A stretch of DNA of 64,000 nt, from the NCBI GenBank assembly GCA_950295325.1, contig OX485809.1:21888001-21952000 (forward strand), given 5' to 3'. The notes below the pieces were generated by a model. The model was not told the DNA's origin and did not search any database. It saw only the letters and a list, made by a program, of their open reading frames with translations. This stretch comes from Polytrichum commune (Eukaryota; Streptophyta; Polytrichopsida; Polytrichales; Polytrichaceae). Each line of letters starts with the position of its first letter. Within the stretch, counting starts at the first letter, position 1. Of the stretch, positions 11,669 through 23,575 are shown one piece after another. The position numbers were made by a program, and so were the translations under genes.

Positions 11669-14600
11669 ATGATGCCTTCGCACCGCCGTGAGCAGGCAGG
11701 GCCAGCCCTGCAAGTACTGCCATTCGCCTGCAGCAAGCCGTCATCGCTGGTGGATCTGTACCATCAATCTCATCCTCATCATCGATCCTCGGCGACGCTC
11801 GGTTCGTTCCTGAGCAGCCCACTGGATTCGATGGAGAGCTGGTTCCCCGTGTCTACAGGGATGGATCACACTCGGGATTGCAGGTCAGCCATCCTGAATG
11901 CCCAGCATCATGACACGGCCACCAATAATAATATCGTGGACTTCCATCTCACCGAATTGCAGACGCAGCAATGGTGGCCGACGTCGATCGCCAGCCAGGG
12001 GCGGCAGCAACAGTCCGACGGCAGAGAATCGGATCTCAAACTAGATTCACGTAAGACTTCTTGCAAGCCTGCAACTTCATGTCTTGTGCAAGGATTATTT
12101 TATGACGATCGAAGAGTAATATCCTTGATTACAAGCAACCGATTTCGCAAGGTTAATTTCATTCTGTGTGTAAATTCTGGAGCTGAGCCTCCATTTTCTG
12201 GTAAACATTGAGGATGAAGATATTGATTCTCTTAGCTGTTTCAAGCTTTCTGGGGATTGCTTGACATTGGGGATTTTTGCGTGGAGGAAATGCATACTTA
12301 ATTGTGAGGCGGTTTGGTGAGTACGTGACTTTGTTAATTTTGGGTCAGCTTTTCATTGAGCAAGTTTTGGAGTGGCCAAGGCTTGAAGAACAGCTTCGTT
12401 TACGTAAATCCTCGGGTACATTCAGGCTTGGCGACCTTGCTTGCTGCTGGGGGACTGACTCACTCCCCAAGCTTCACAGGGAAACGTCGATTATTGTTAG
12501 ATATGTAGCAGTTGAGTTTTGAGACATGCGACATGCAACACAGTCCTTTCTGTATTGCAATAACGACCCAAGGATGGCTTTAGATTCGACATAATTTGAA
12601 GGGTGAAGGGGTTGTTGCCTCACACAACTTGAGCTCAAGCTCAAGCTTTCAAGTTGACAAACTTGCAACTTAAAAGTTGCAAATTGGCTATAGTTTGGTG
12701 GGCCAACGTAACAAACTTTAGCCCTTCGATGTGCCTAAGATGGTGTAGGAGCTTCATATCAAGCTTGGTCCCCCCTTATTTTGAATTGATTTTCAAGTTT
12801 AATACGGAACTTGAACTTGTAGTCATGTCAAGTCCGAACTCGAACTTCCGGCTCGAACTTGAAAATGAATCCAAAATAAGGAGCCAACCTCCACCATCTT
12901 AGTCACACATAGAAGCTCATATACTTTTACCTTCGCCACTAAAATTGCAAGCCTTTTGGTTTATGTTACTAATACCAGTTTGAGTTCTTGTGTCTATGGT
13001 TCTTTGATGTTAGTTTGACAATCTGGGTCTTGAGTCTTCTCGCTTCTCTCCCAAGCCCGGCTTGGGGTTACCGAGTTGCCTTATGGGGTGTATTCCCACC
13101 TTATCAATGGCAAACGCCAATTGATTCAGGAAAGAAAAGAAAAGAAAAGAAAACTTGCAAGCTTGAGCTTGAGCTCAACTCTGTTTACAAATGGAGAATT
13201 CAATTGAATGGCGGGATGCTGTGGTTGCTGCAGGTGGAAGGGACGCTAGCAACGTGACATTCGTGCAGGAGGTAGAGAAGGAGCAGCAGCAGCAACAGGA
13301 ACATGAGCATGGCTTCGACATACCAGCCTGGTCCCAGCAGCAGCAATCCAGCAACAACGCCACCACTGACCGGGACTTGAACGCACCCGCCATGGCAATG
13401 GCTACCAGCTCGCCCTCGGCGCATGCGGATCAGCCACCTGCCACCACCGCCACCACCACTGGCCAAGGCAAGACGAAGAACCAACGCAAGAGAATCTCCA
13501 TCTCCGCGCCCGCCACTCCAACGGACCACTGGGGGGCCTCACCCAAGGAGAAGAAGAACCACATTAATCAAAATCATCTGGGTGTGCAGAAGAAAGGTGG
13601 TAGTACTACGGGTGGCAAACGGCCCATCTCGCAACGGGAGAGCCACATTTGGTCGGAGCGCCAGCGTCGCAAGGGCATGAACCATCTTTTCATGACCTTG
13701 CGCTCCCTCCTCCCGCACCCCACCTCCAAGGCAAGCAGCCAATTCTCTCACCTTCAATCAAATTCGTCTTGATGATGATGCAGTCAGGCAGGAACTTAGG
13801 TGGTGACTCCATTTCAAGTTGGCTCGACTCGCCATGGATTGATATTCTTCGGATTTGGTTCGAATTTGGAGTGGTCACCCCCGATGGACCCAAAACTAGA
13901 AGAGACAAATCTCAAAAATTACCCATTGAGATTTGTCTCGACTTGAAGTTGATGTTGGCAGCCAGCCAGCCACACACAGAGATTGAGCTTTCAATTCAAG
14001 CTTACAAGTTAGGTGGGCCGAGGTAAAAGCATTTGGAGTTTTATATGTGCCTAAAATGCTGGAGCTTGTTTCCTTCTGATTTTGGATTAATTTTCAATAT
14101 GAAGCCCGACCTTGAACTTGTAGTCCGATGAGTACAAGTTCAAGGTCGGGCTTCATATTGAAAATCAATTCAAAAACACTGGGATCATCAACCTTGAGAC
14201 AAAACTCTTGCACCATCTTAATAGGCACATGTAATGCTCGAATTCTTTTAACTTGCAAGCTGGAGCTTGAGCTCAAGTTTGTTGTGTCGGGCAATGCAAC
14301 TCCTTGGGTTTTCTTAAGCATTGATTATTGAGTTAGTGGAATAGGTATGGCAGGGCCAGTTCTGACATCATGTTGTGACTGACAAATTTTCCTTCGTGCT
14401 TGCAGACTGACAAGTCGACGGTGGTGTTGGAGATCATCAAGTACATTCAGTCGCTGGAAGTGGATCTGGAGGTGCTGAAGAAGAAGCGACACCAAATGTA
14501 CAGCTCCTCCTCGCTTGCTGCCTCACGATCCACGTTCTCCACCGCATTCCGCACCGGCAACAACTCCTTGCAGGATCATCAGCTCCCAATTAGCTGCCAT

Positions 14601-15753
14601 GGCCTCACTGTCGTGGACAATACGAGTAGCAACGCATCCGCCATGACAGCAGTGGCCGCCCTGCCTCCGCCAGGAAGCGAGTCCTGCTTGCAATCCTACC
14701 TGGGTGCGAACGTGGGCCTACATGTCTGCGGCCTCAACGTATTCGTGACCATTAGCAGCCCGCGGGGCCAGCGCGGATTGTTTGACCGAATTTTGGTGAC
14801 GGTGCATAACCACCAGCTGGAGGTCATCAATGCCAACATCTCCACCAGCAACACCTCCATCTTCCATTGCTTGCATTGCCAGGTAGATAAGTTACCTGCT
14901 AACTAAGTTTAAACACAAATTTCTCAACCATCCTGATTCCTGGCCTCACCGCCATAGCCTAGGATTAGGATTAGGATCAGTGCGTGGTGTGATCCGTAAC
15001 AGCACATATCCAGTAGCACGGCTGATGATGAGTGAGGTAGATGGCGGTGGCACATGGTTTCTTCGTCCGGGCAATTGATGCAGCTCGAACTTCCGTTGCA
15101 ACTTTCATCTTCCATTGCTTGCATTGCCAGGTAGCTAAGTTACCTGCTAAGTGCTAAGCCCGACACCATCCTGATTCCTGGCCTCACCGCCATAGCCTAG
15201 GATTAGGATCAGTGCGTGATGCGATCCGTAACAGCACAAATCCAGTAGCACGGCTGATGATGAGTAAGGTAAATGGTGGTACAGGGTTTCTTCGTCCGGG
15301 CGATTGATGCAATTCGAAATCAAGGGGGATGCTACGGAGATGAGGTACACAGGGATTCATCACCATCATGGTGTTTTCAATTGTAATCATGCTGGCGCAC
15401 GCTTACTCGAGAAGGCTTAGAGTACTCAAACTGTAACGTACCACACGGCATTCGTGCGTGCTTGATTGATAGAAGTATTCTCTTGATAGCCCACCATCGA
15501 GCAAATTTCGTACCTGGAAAAAAGCGCCGCTTAGTTGTACGTGCAGTAGGGGAGGGAGGGAGGGCGGTGGAATGTTTGTTTGGGTTATCGATTCTGTAGA
15601 AGCTCATGATTTGAGTGAAGTTTGAAACTGATGATTTTGGGGATCTTTTGTTGTGTTGTGGTGGTGTAGGCATCACAGGGTGCAGATTTTCTCCAAGATG
15701 CTCTGCACACCGCCTTGCAGAGTGTGATCAGCAACTTCGATTCATCCGCTTAA
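11669..15753 (+). CDS. bHLH transcription factor, ZHOUPI/bHLH95-like, four exons
   Basis: Exons inferred at 11669-12050, 13234-13730, 14406-14882 and 15670-15753; phases 1, 0, 0 join into 479 codons plus stop. The basic helix-loop-helix spans about residues 264-322 and is split by intron 2. Its basic part reads HIWSERQRRKGMNHLF, with H265, E269 and R273 in the H-E-R positions that read E-boxes (CANNTG). About residues 393-475 resemble the C-terminal ACT-like fold of ZHOUPI-type bHLH proteins. The N-terminal half is rich in Gln, His, Ser and Thr and is not recognisable. Intron 2 starts GC rather than GT. The first exon is the least certain: translation could instead begin at the in-frame ATG at 13191, but that ATG adjoins an inserted fold-back repeat. 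The family acts in the nucleus as a DNA-binding dimer; ZHOUPI itself controls endosperm breakdown in seed plants, and I do not infer that role here. Confidence 0.8.
12610..13180. repeat. Fold-back MITE in bHLH intron 1
   Basis: The left end reads AACTTGAGCTCAAGCTCAAG and the right end, near 13180, is its reverse complement (CTTGAGCTTGAGCTCAA). The interior repeats 'GAACTTGTAGTC'-type words and their complements. It is related to the element in intron 2 (13985-14285). The right arm ends a few bases before the ATG at 13191. Confidence 0.6.
13985..14285. repeat. Fold-back MITE with a perfect 32-bp hairpin in bHLH intron 2
   Basis: Outer arms 'GAGCTTTCAATTCAAGC' and 'CAAGCTGGAGCTTGAGCTC' are imperfect complements. 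At the centre, 14091-14122 pairs perfectly with 14133-14164 around a 10-base loop. It is transcribed as part of the intron, so the hairpin could form in the pre-mRNA. Confidence 0.8.
14858..15317 (+). repeat. Tandem duplication spanning the exon 3 / intron 3 junction of the bHLH gene
   Basis: Text starting CATCTTCCATTGCTTGCATTG at 14858 recurs at 15106, a period of 248 bp. The two copies stay similar to about 15090 and 15317. The duplicated piece includes the last 25 bases of exon 3 and its splice donor, so a second donor-like site (AG|GTAGCTAAG) lies at 15130/15131. Confidence 0.9.
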
Positions 15754-18192
15754 GTTAGCCACTTTGATGAAGTGAAGCATTTCAAGATGGACGGATTTCA
15801 TGTACACACGAGGGGAGACACGCGATTTGTTGGAAAATGCAATTGTTATTACTGAAATTATGGTGATGCTGCAATAGCCGAATTTCGATTTTCGATGCCC
15901 ACTTTTGTGCTCGACCAGATTTGAATGATCACTAGGACGAAGCATGGGATGTGGAATTCGCTCCGGCTGGCTGCCCGCGACTGATGAGATACTCAAGTAT
16001 TGAGGAGTGATTAGCTTCATAACCTTCTTATTAATTAGGTAGGCTTGCAACAATCAAACCATGACTACAGAGACTGTCCTCACCTTAATTTATTGTAGCA
16101 GGACATAACTGGAAGAAATTCTGACATGATCTGATCATGTGTACTGTATATGTGCGGGAAATTTTATTTGTTGATTTTCATAACCCCAACGATGTTCGAG
16201 CTCCTGCCACATCATACCACAACTGTAAAACTAACTTCCAAATGTTCAAGTGGAATAAACAGTGCGCTCAAATTTGAACCCAGTCTTATTCTGAATGCTC
16301 AAAGTACTCAGTAACTTCATCGTACCATGCTGCTGTACATTTGGAATCCAATGTTTATTTTGAATCCTTCTAAGATGGCATTGGGCCTTTGAATTCCTGT
16401 TAGAGTTAATCAATTTTGAACTACTCGAAAAACTTGTTTGCTTGGTCGAGTGGACTTTGAATTTGGAAGCCATCAATTTCTATATGTTGGCACACACAAA
16501 ATCCATATATATATATATATATATATATATCTGTGTGTGTGTGTGTGTGGGGTATGGTAGGCGGTTTTTGGAAGGCTCTTCCTCCCAAAGCGCAATAGAA
16601 AAAACTGATGTATTGTAATTTTAACTACCTCATCCACACCTAATCCTCAAATGAGATGAGGTGGACATGGTGCCCAAGTGAATTTGCCACTTTAGCCTAC
16701 TGTTGGTGACAATATACTATGAGAATCTTTGCAGCAAATCGAGCAAGCTTATAAAGACAAGGCATGTTTCATATGTTATGTTGGATACGAAACCCGGGAT
16801 CAAGATTTAAAGTATGCAAACATTTTATAGTTTAGAAAGAAGCAGGTTCAAGGTGAGCTTTGTTCGTGGGTTACAAATATCACCCCAGTGGGATACACAT
16901 CCCACAGATCCATTGCATCGGTATTCTCGTCGCCACAGTGAACACACAGGATCCCTTGCATGTTGAGAAGGATATGCCACTCTATTAAAAGATCTAAGAC
17001 AAATGAAACAAGTGTGCCACACTGTTTGGCAGCACCACCAAGGAACCAGCGCCTACAATGGACATTTTGAGCACAGAACCCTTTAACGATTTAGTGTTCA
17101 ATGAGGTGTGTTGGCTACTGATTTAGGCTCCCAACTTTTGAATTATCCTTCTTTCATCAATTGACTGGGAAAAAAGACTATGAGTGGTCTTGCTAAGGCT
17201 CCTTTGTTGCCCAATCAGGTACTCTTGAGGTCTTTCACACCACTTGGTGTGGTCAGGAATTAATTGCTCACAGGTGCAATTTAATGTTGTTTTTGTAAGC
17301 TAAAGGTCCAAGGATGGGCTCTATTCTTCTATTCTCCTTGAGAGGACCGGTTTTGGGGTTCCCAAGTTTCTTGGTGATTGTTCTTTTTTTCTCTGCAATT
17401 GATTATGTTACCCCAAATTGTTTTTTTTTTTACTTTGTGCTAAAAAAGTCACGTGCATTTCTAACAAATTATTAATCTATAAGGAGATTATTGCAAATTT
17501 CAACATTGTGTGATATTGAAAGTCATGGGTTCTTTGTCATTTAAACCGGTTATGTATTAGGCCCCCCACCCCCCAAAGCAGATAGTGTTGAGCAAACTTG
17601 ACTCTTTTTTATGTCTCTTTCAGTTCCAATGTGTTCATTTTTATACGATCCTAAGAATCATATCATTGATATCCATTTTGAAATATGTGATTGCCCACTT
17701 TGAGAATAAAAATAGGTGTTGGAACTGGGTCACTGACAGAATTGGACGCTTCTATCATGGTGAACTGTGTGTCTCCAAGAGTGGAGATGAGAAGAGTGTG
17801 ACATTTGTGGAGTTATGTGTGCCTGTAGGAGGCTTTAAAAAGATCACGATTCGTGACTGTGGGCCCTTGTGTAATATTTTAAGTGCTCAAATTCAATTCA
17901 AATGTCACAGCTCATGCTGTATCCTGTAACTTGTGCTGTATCCTATAACTCGGAACTGAAGCCAGAGACCATGTCTTCTAGTCCGTGGACAAGACACCAG
18001 AAATCAATGCATATTATCTTTAATTTGTTTACTTGCATCTGTTTATGCTCAGGGTAGTGTAAAAATTTGTGTGTCTTGTACTGTACAGTGTTGACTATGG
18101 CCAGAGATTGTTGATTAAAAAAAAAGCTTAAGGTTGATGAACGTCTGCACCTGTCCACCTTCAGATATGCAGAATGAAACAAATCAGTGTCC
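15754..18192. other. Downstream of the bHLH gene, non-genic
   Basis: An AATAAA at about 16253 could be a polyadenylation signal for the bHLH gene. An (AT)n-(GT)n microsatellite lies at 16505-16550. The frame at 17585-17929 matches no family I know. Nothing else is recognisable. Confidence 0.45.
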
Positions 18193-18402
18193 AGGGAGAT
18201 TTTGGCCGAGAACGGCCGAAATCCAAATGTTTCCAAGTCCAACCAGTTACATGTTGATATCTTTCAGTTTTTGTTTATAAGATTTAAATATATTCTATAG
18301 ATTGCTCTAAATTGATCGACGATATTTCTAAGTCTTGAGCTTTAACCAGCTATTTCTCAAACTCAACCGGCCCATCTGTAATTAGCGGTTAGAACTTCCC
18401 GT
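18193..18402 (+). repeat. Repeat family A, single copy
   Basis: Begins CAGGGAGATTTTGG and ends near GAACTTCCCG, with the internal text 'GTTTCCAAGTCCAACCAGTT' and 'CTATTTCTCAAACTCAACC'. The same order occurs in the arms at 1-670 and in the tandem pair at 23120-23575. Short ends of the GGGAGAT/ATCTCCC type suggest a small non-autonomous DNA element. Confidence 0.7.
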
Positions 18403-18605
18403 GCATAGAAACAAAATTTAGCTCCCATAATTGGTATCATAATTGTTCAGCTCCAATTAGTATCATAATTAGTAACAAACTTCATCTTGAGATGACAAGG
18501 CATGTTTAGAAACTAACTTGACATCAAGTTGAGACCATACCAAAAAATGGTTAAAAGTGTTTCCACATGGAACAAGGATGCTCTCCCTCAAGCATTCATT
18601 CACCG

Positions 18606-19310
18606 CAGGGTTGTCTATTGTGTCGTGACGGAGGCTAATCTCGGCATAATGTCGTGCTGTCACGACACGTATCCGTCACGACATTATGCCGGATGTTGTC
18701 TTTATCCTGACGAACTTGAATTTTACCGAATTCGGTGTGTAATTACATTACCCCATTTCGGACACGTAGGATGTAAGATGTCCATGTGTGATGACATGTC
18801 AGCAAAGTAGAGGTAAAGTGGGGGGAAAATTACTAGTGCCCGTCCACCCCCCCGTCCGCCGCCGTTCCCGACCCCGTCCGCCGCCATTCCCGACCCCGTC
18901 CGCCCCCGTTCCCAACCCCCGTCCGCAAAAAAAATAAAAAAATAAAAACCATGTCCCCCCCCCCCCCCCGTCCGCGCCGTTCCCGCCCCCGTTCCCCCCC
19001 GTCTGCCCCACCCTCGTCCCCCGTCCGCCCCACACCCTCCTTAGTCATATTTTACTACTTTGATTTTAACAGAATGATAAACATAATGGCAAAATGGTTT
19101 ACCTGGCGCTAAGCATATCCACGTCCACATCGGCCTTTTCTGCCACATAGGACGCCACCTTGGCAAGAAGGTAAGTATTTTACCCACCCTACTAGCTTCC
19201 CCCTAGGTTGACCCTACGTGGATCCTATTGTGTCGTGACGGAGGGGTCCGTCACGACACGACACGTCATGACGGCACGACACCGTCATGACGTCGGGATA
19301 GACAACCCTG
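18606..19310. mobile_element. Non-autonomous hAT element with intact ends and 8-bp target duplication
   Basis: The element starts and ends with the 13-bp inverted repeat CAGGGTTGTCTAT (right end read in reverse). It is flanked on both sides by the identical 8-mer ATTCACCG, at 18598-18605 and 19311-19318. An 8-bp duplication and a CA(G)GG-type end are hallmarks of the hAT superfamily. The 705-bp interior has no transposase. It is dominated by inverted copies of TGTCGTGACGG near both ends and by a GC-rich minisatellite in the middle. Confidence 0.9.
18840..19035. repeat. CCGTCCGCC-type minisatellite inside the hAT element
   Basis: About thirteen variants of a 13-15-base unit built on CCCCGTCCGCCGCCGTTCC, broken by an A-rich patch and a 15-base C run. 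The glycine/arginine-rich frames on the minus strand are translations of this repeat and not genes. Confidence 0.85.
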
Positions 19311-19318
19311 ATTCACCG

Positions 19319-21640
19319 CTTATCATGATGATTGTGAATGTGGACCACATTAATATCAAAATATAGGGCCGTGAAATCTTCTCTCTACTTGATGGCAAAA
19401 ACTAGCTAGGTGGCCATGCGCCTTTTGTGTTTTAAAAAATAAAATGAAATATCAAAGTATAAGTAGGGGCTAAACAAAATCTGCACATGTATTGTGACAA
19501 ACAAGGGGACACACATGTCTCCCTACACCCTTTCACATCATGCGCAATTAGACATGTAGTAATTGACTCGGTGTTCTTGCTTTCAATGCATCAAAATTCA
19601 ACATATTGAACCAATAAATTCATTGAGCATGGGGTTAGCATGTGAAAGTTCATAACACCTACTGAGGGAGAGGGTGAACCAGGGTAGGGTCCAAGGGTGA
19701 ATACACTAATTTAATGTAGAGTCTATGGGTTGTTATTTAAAGAAGAAAAAAAAACCTTGTATTGAAATTAGATGCCCCATATAAATCTATACCATTTATG
19801 GTTTATAGTGTCATTTACTATTCAAAGTTACTTTGTGCTATAAATTCTTGCTAAAGATTTCCTTTTTTTAACCAACAAAGGTTGAAGCGTATGGTTGGAC
19901 TTTATTGAACATAAACAATCCTACTCGGTAGAAGCTCATACTCTAAGTAAAAAGTTACAGCATTGCAAAGATCCAAATAGTAAGTCACACTAAATTTTGT
20001 AAACAATGTAGTGAGCTTAAATTGGGATGAATCATCAATAAAATTATAGGATATGCTTTTACTATTCCTTCTTGGGTCCATTCACAATCGGGGTACCAAG
20101 AAGGAAAGTCTAATGGATAACGGGCTAAAGTAGATAACCTTACATAGTTGGTGTGCTTAGATTTGAATTGTGGAGCATGTTTTGGATCATACCTATATGT
20201 AATATTCCATAATCAATAAAGGGACAAAGTTAATTTACAAGGATTAGGATTATCTAAGATATCATTTTAATTCATGTAGTGTTATCTATGGTTGATGTCA
20301 TAATTGTTGACCTTAGGATTAAGGAATGAAAAGGACAACAAAATTTAACTGAAATGATCCCAATTTTTTTCCTCACACTTATCATTTAATTGTGTACCAA
20401 TAAAACTAAAGATTTATTGCATACCAATTGTATAACTTTACGTATGACACCAAACATGGGCCAACATTACAGAATAGCATGGCTACATGAAAAAAGAACA
20501 TTTAGAAATAGAATTGGACACAATAAAATATATGTATGGACACACGACACTCACACCAAGGTACTAGGATGAAAAACATGAAATAATTCACCTCTGAATG
20601 TACACTTCAATAATAAAATTGCTATTGATGTGGCCCAAACAAGTCCTATGACCTATCTACTCATTTCATAAAGGATTTATCTATTATTTCTTATAATTTA
20701 AAAATAAATAAATCTTTCTTGATAAGTCGTATGACATATCTACTTAATTTAAAATTTATTAATTAATTAATAAATAATAATAATAAAACTTCAAGGTCCA
20801 ATACGACATAGTCCTTAATTCCTTTGTCCCAAAAGTAGTACCTCAATCATAAATGGACCCTCTTGATAGGTATTATGGTCTATATCAATAAGCAAGAGGA
20901 GAGTCGATGATGAGCTATGATAGTAACAAGACATTCGTCAACTCTTGCCCGATATGGGACCTTGTCCGGAGACCTATAACATGTTTAAGAAGCAGTACTT
21001 TGAAGCTATTTCTATATGATGTGATTTTTGAGGACTATCATATTGGTCACATTATTGAGTAGGGTCCTTTTGGTCTGTGTGGGACCGGGTAAAACTATTG
21101 AATAATCACTACGTTTATGCTAGTATATTTCTGCATTCAAATGCAGACACAAAAAATTATCTAAATGCTTGGATTCCTCGCAATGCCCCACTTTCCAGGA
21201 TAATTGTACTGGAATCAACAAATTATCAATACATTAGAAGCATCAGAAGCAATTTAGAAACAGCTGTTCTTAAAGGGCGATTTGCTGTTGCAAGCGGTTT
21301 GACTCTTCAATCCGCGAAGGATTCCCAACTTCCCAAGAGTTGGGAGCAATGAACGGGTAGTGCCGGCAATTAGTTACGAGCTAGCTGGTTGATTTTGAGA
21401 ATTTCCGAATGCAATTGGAAAGTTTAGGAAGGGGTTCCGGAAGAAAATGAAGGTTTACGGAAATGGGCCGATTAGAAAAATAAAATGCCGGCATTTCGGC
21501 AAGCTGCCCTAGAGTATCCACGGCAAATTGCCGATTGAGAAATTATTTTCACGGCGGGCAGCCGACCAAATATATATATTTTAGGTAAGGTTTTCAATAC
21601 TATGCATAGTTGGAGACTATGCCTTGTTGGCTTGTGGTTT
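19319..21640. other. AT-rich non-genic stretch
   Basis: No gene, no strong repeat boundary and no recognisable protein frame. The 91-codon frame at 21077-21352 resembles nothing known to me, although a few words near 21230 ('TTTAGAAACAGCT') recur near 25095. Confidence 0.5.
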
Positions 21641-21649
21641 AGGCCCTTT

Positions 21650-22040
21650 AGGGTTAGAGTGGCTTGTGGTTTAGGGCTCCCCTTGCTTCCCTGAACCAGC
21701 TTTGACTCCGTAGTAGTGGAGGTTCCATTTTCGTTGTCGGTTTCACAAACAAGCACCCTGGACCCTAAATTTGTCAGTTAGAAATAGGTTGGGTAGTAGG
21801 AATCTCGATGCAATGCTGCGAATTGCCTTGGAAGGGCCAGATGAAGAGGTAGATGACATAATTTGTGATGCTATCCCACTTTGGAAGAAAGATAGTAAGT
21901 ACCGTTTTTTTTATGCTAATCCTTCTTCTTATTTGAATTCTCCTAATACAGTGAGTATGAGTGATGTGCCTTGTTCGTTTGGGGCAATTGATACTAACGG
22001 CAATGGTACGCAAATCTCATTACTTTTCAATACTAACTAG
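21650..22040 (+). pseudogene. Possible remnant of a hAT transposase C-terminus
   Basis: The frame at 21771-22040 reads 'RNRLGSRNLDAMLRIALEGP', followed by an acidic stretch and 'LWKKDSKYRFFYANPS'. This resembles the C-terminal tail I associate with plant hAT dimerisation-domain proteins. Stops just upstream interrupt the frame, and no DDE catalytic region is visible. The words CGGCAATTAGTT flank the area at about 21365 and 22425 in direct orientation. Family assignment is from memory of the motif and is tentative. Confidence 0.4.
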
Positions 22041-22706
22041 CCTCCGAATAATACTTGGACCCTTTTGTGGTGCTTGTATTTTTTGAAGGCTAAATCCTTA
22101 GCCCTAATATGGTAGGGGCTTTGCCAGGTTCAAATCCTACTAAGGATACTATTTAGATGACAATAAATGGAGAGTGAATGCCCACATTGAATTAATCCAC
22201 ATTAATTCAAAAAAAATCGAATAAATGATCATGACACATCCACCACCAAAATATAAAACCGGCCACACTTTAGACCTTCCGGAAATTGCATAAATGAAAA
22301 AAAAAACTTGCCGGCTAATTGCCTAAACACATTAGGAAATGGGGGCTATCAGCCGATAAATTTTACACTCTTTAGGCCACTTCCGGGTAAAATTTGTAAA
22401 ATCCGAGCCACCTCCAGAAACCTCGGCAATTAGTTGGTTTCTCTACAGAACTCCCCGGACTGTGGTTGGGAGCAGTGGAGCACTTTAGCTTTGTCTTTGT
22501 TTAGTATGGAAACTTGAATGTCATTCTCAATTCACATTTAAGGAAGCCTGGTGTTGGCTTTAAATTGCAAGTCTCATGTCCTGATCACACCAAAATTTCC
22601 ATCCGGTCCAGCCGTGAAATTACTGGGGATTATGTTGAGAAATAGATGTTGGTCCACCACTTTGGATGGTGTCAGAACTAGCCGGTGTGATCATCAGCCC
22701 CTCAGG

Positions 22707-23097
22707 CAGTGTTCAAGATTGAAGTCTTCAATGCCCTTCAAATGCGATTTGGCCCTTCAAAATATACCTCCCTCAAAACAACCTTTCAAAACACAACCCC
22801 AAATTGAAAATGAAGATGTCACTTGAAGTCTTGAATATAATATGCCCGCCACAAGAACCAACAAGCATAGAGCATTGTCACTACAAGAAATGGAGTTAGA
22901 CGGTTGATTCTTAATTCTTCACATTATACTGGAAACATGTACCATACAATTCATACACAAGTTTAATATGCGTTTTGTATTTCATTCTATGTTCTTGGAT
23001 TGACGTCTTGGATTTGAACCAACCCTTCAACTGAAGAGTTGAAATTTGATAACCCTTCAAAATGAAACTCATATGAGGGCTTCAATCTTAAACACTG
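22707..23097. mobile_element. hAT-type MITE with near-perfect 8-bp target duplication
   Basis: The ends are CAGTGTTCAAGATTGAAG and, reversed, CAGTGTTTAAGATTGAAG. The flanks are CCCTCAGG (22699-22706) and CCCTCAAG (23098-23105), matching at 7 of 8 bases. The CAGTG end and 8-bp duplication fit the hAT superfamily. The 391-bp interior is rich in CCCTTCAA words and encodes nothing. Confidence 0.8.
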
Positions 23098-23119
23098 CCC
23101 TCAAGCGCTGTCAAAGCAG

Positions 23120-23575
23120 TGAACGGAGAGATTTGGGCAAAATCAGTCAAGATCCTAATGTTTCCAAGTCCAACTGGTTACATGTTGATTTATTTCGGAT
23201 TTTCTTTTATTAACTTAAAGGTATGTTCCATAGATTCCTCTAAACGATTTACCTAAAGTCTTGAACTTGAACCGGTTATATCTCAAACTCCGCCGACCCA
23301 TCTGTAACTAGCAGTCCCATTCATAGTGACGCAGGATCTGGATTCCAATGTCAACTCCAACATAATACACAAGCCAGGGAGATTTTGGGTAAAATCGGTC
23401 AAATCCAAGTGTTTCCAAGTCCAGCCAGTTACCTGTTGACATCTTTCGGATTCTCTTTATTAATTTAAGGTCTATTCGTCTATTGGCGATTTGCCTAAGG
23501 TCGTCAACTTGAATCGATTCTATCTCGAACTCAACCAGCCCATCTGTAACTAGCGGTCAGATCTCCCCGTTTGTA
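23120..23575 (+). repeat. Repeat family A, two tandem copies
   Basis: Copies at about 23120-23320 and 23372-23575 both carry 'GTTTCCAAGTCCA', 'GTTACATGTTGA'-like text and 'CCCATCTGTAACTAGC' in the same order as 18193-18402. The second ends AGATCTCCCC, complementary to its GGGAGAT start. The array lies about 300 bp upstream of the DUF2921 start codon. Confidence 0.75.

Noticed and set aside
13191-13233. ATG at 13191 as the start of the bHLH protein
   Set aside because: The segment adjoins an inserted fold-back repeat, and 13234 is a phase-matched acceptor for the upstream exon. Kept only as an alternative start.
18799-19048. Glycine/arginine-rich minus-strand frames
   Set aside because: They translate the CCGTCCGCC minisatellite inside the hAT element.
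22085-22160. GGTTCAAATCC looks like a tRNA B-box, with a similar GGGGCTTTGCCA context near 44580
   Set aside because: No convincing A-box at the right spacing, no cloverleaf and no target duplication. It may be a tRNA-derived SINE relic but cannot be delimited.
21356-22450. Direct repeats of CGGCAATTAGTT around the hAT-like remnant taken as LTRs or terminal repeats
   Set aside because: They are too short and in direct orientation, with no matching flanks, so they do not define an element.
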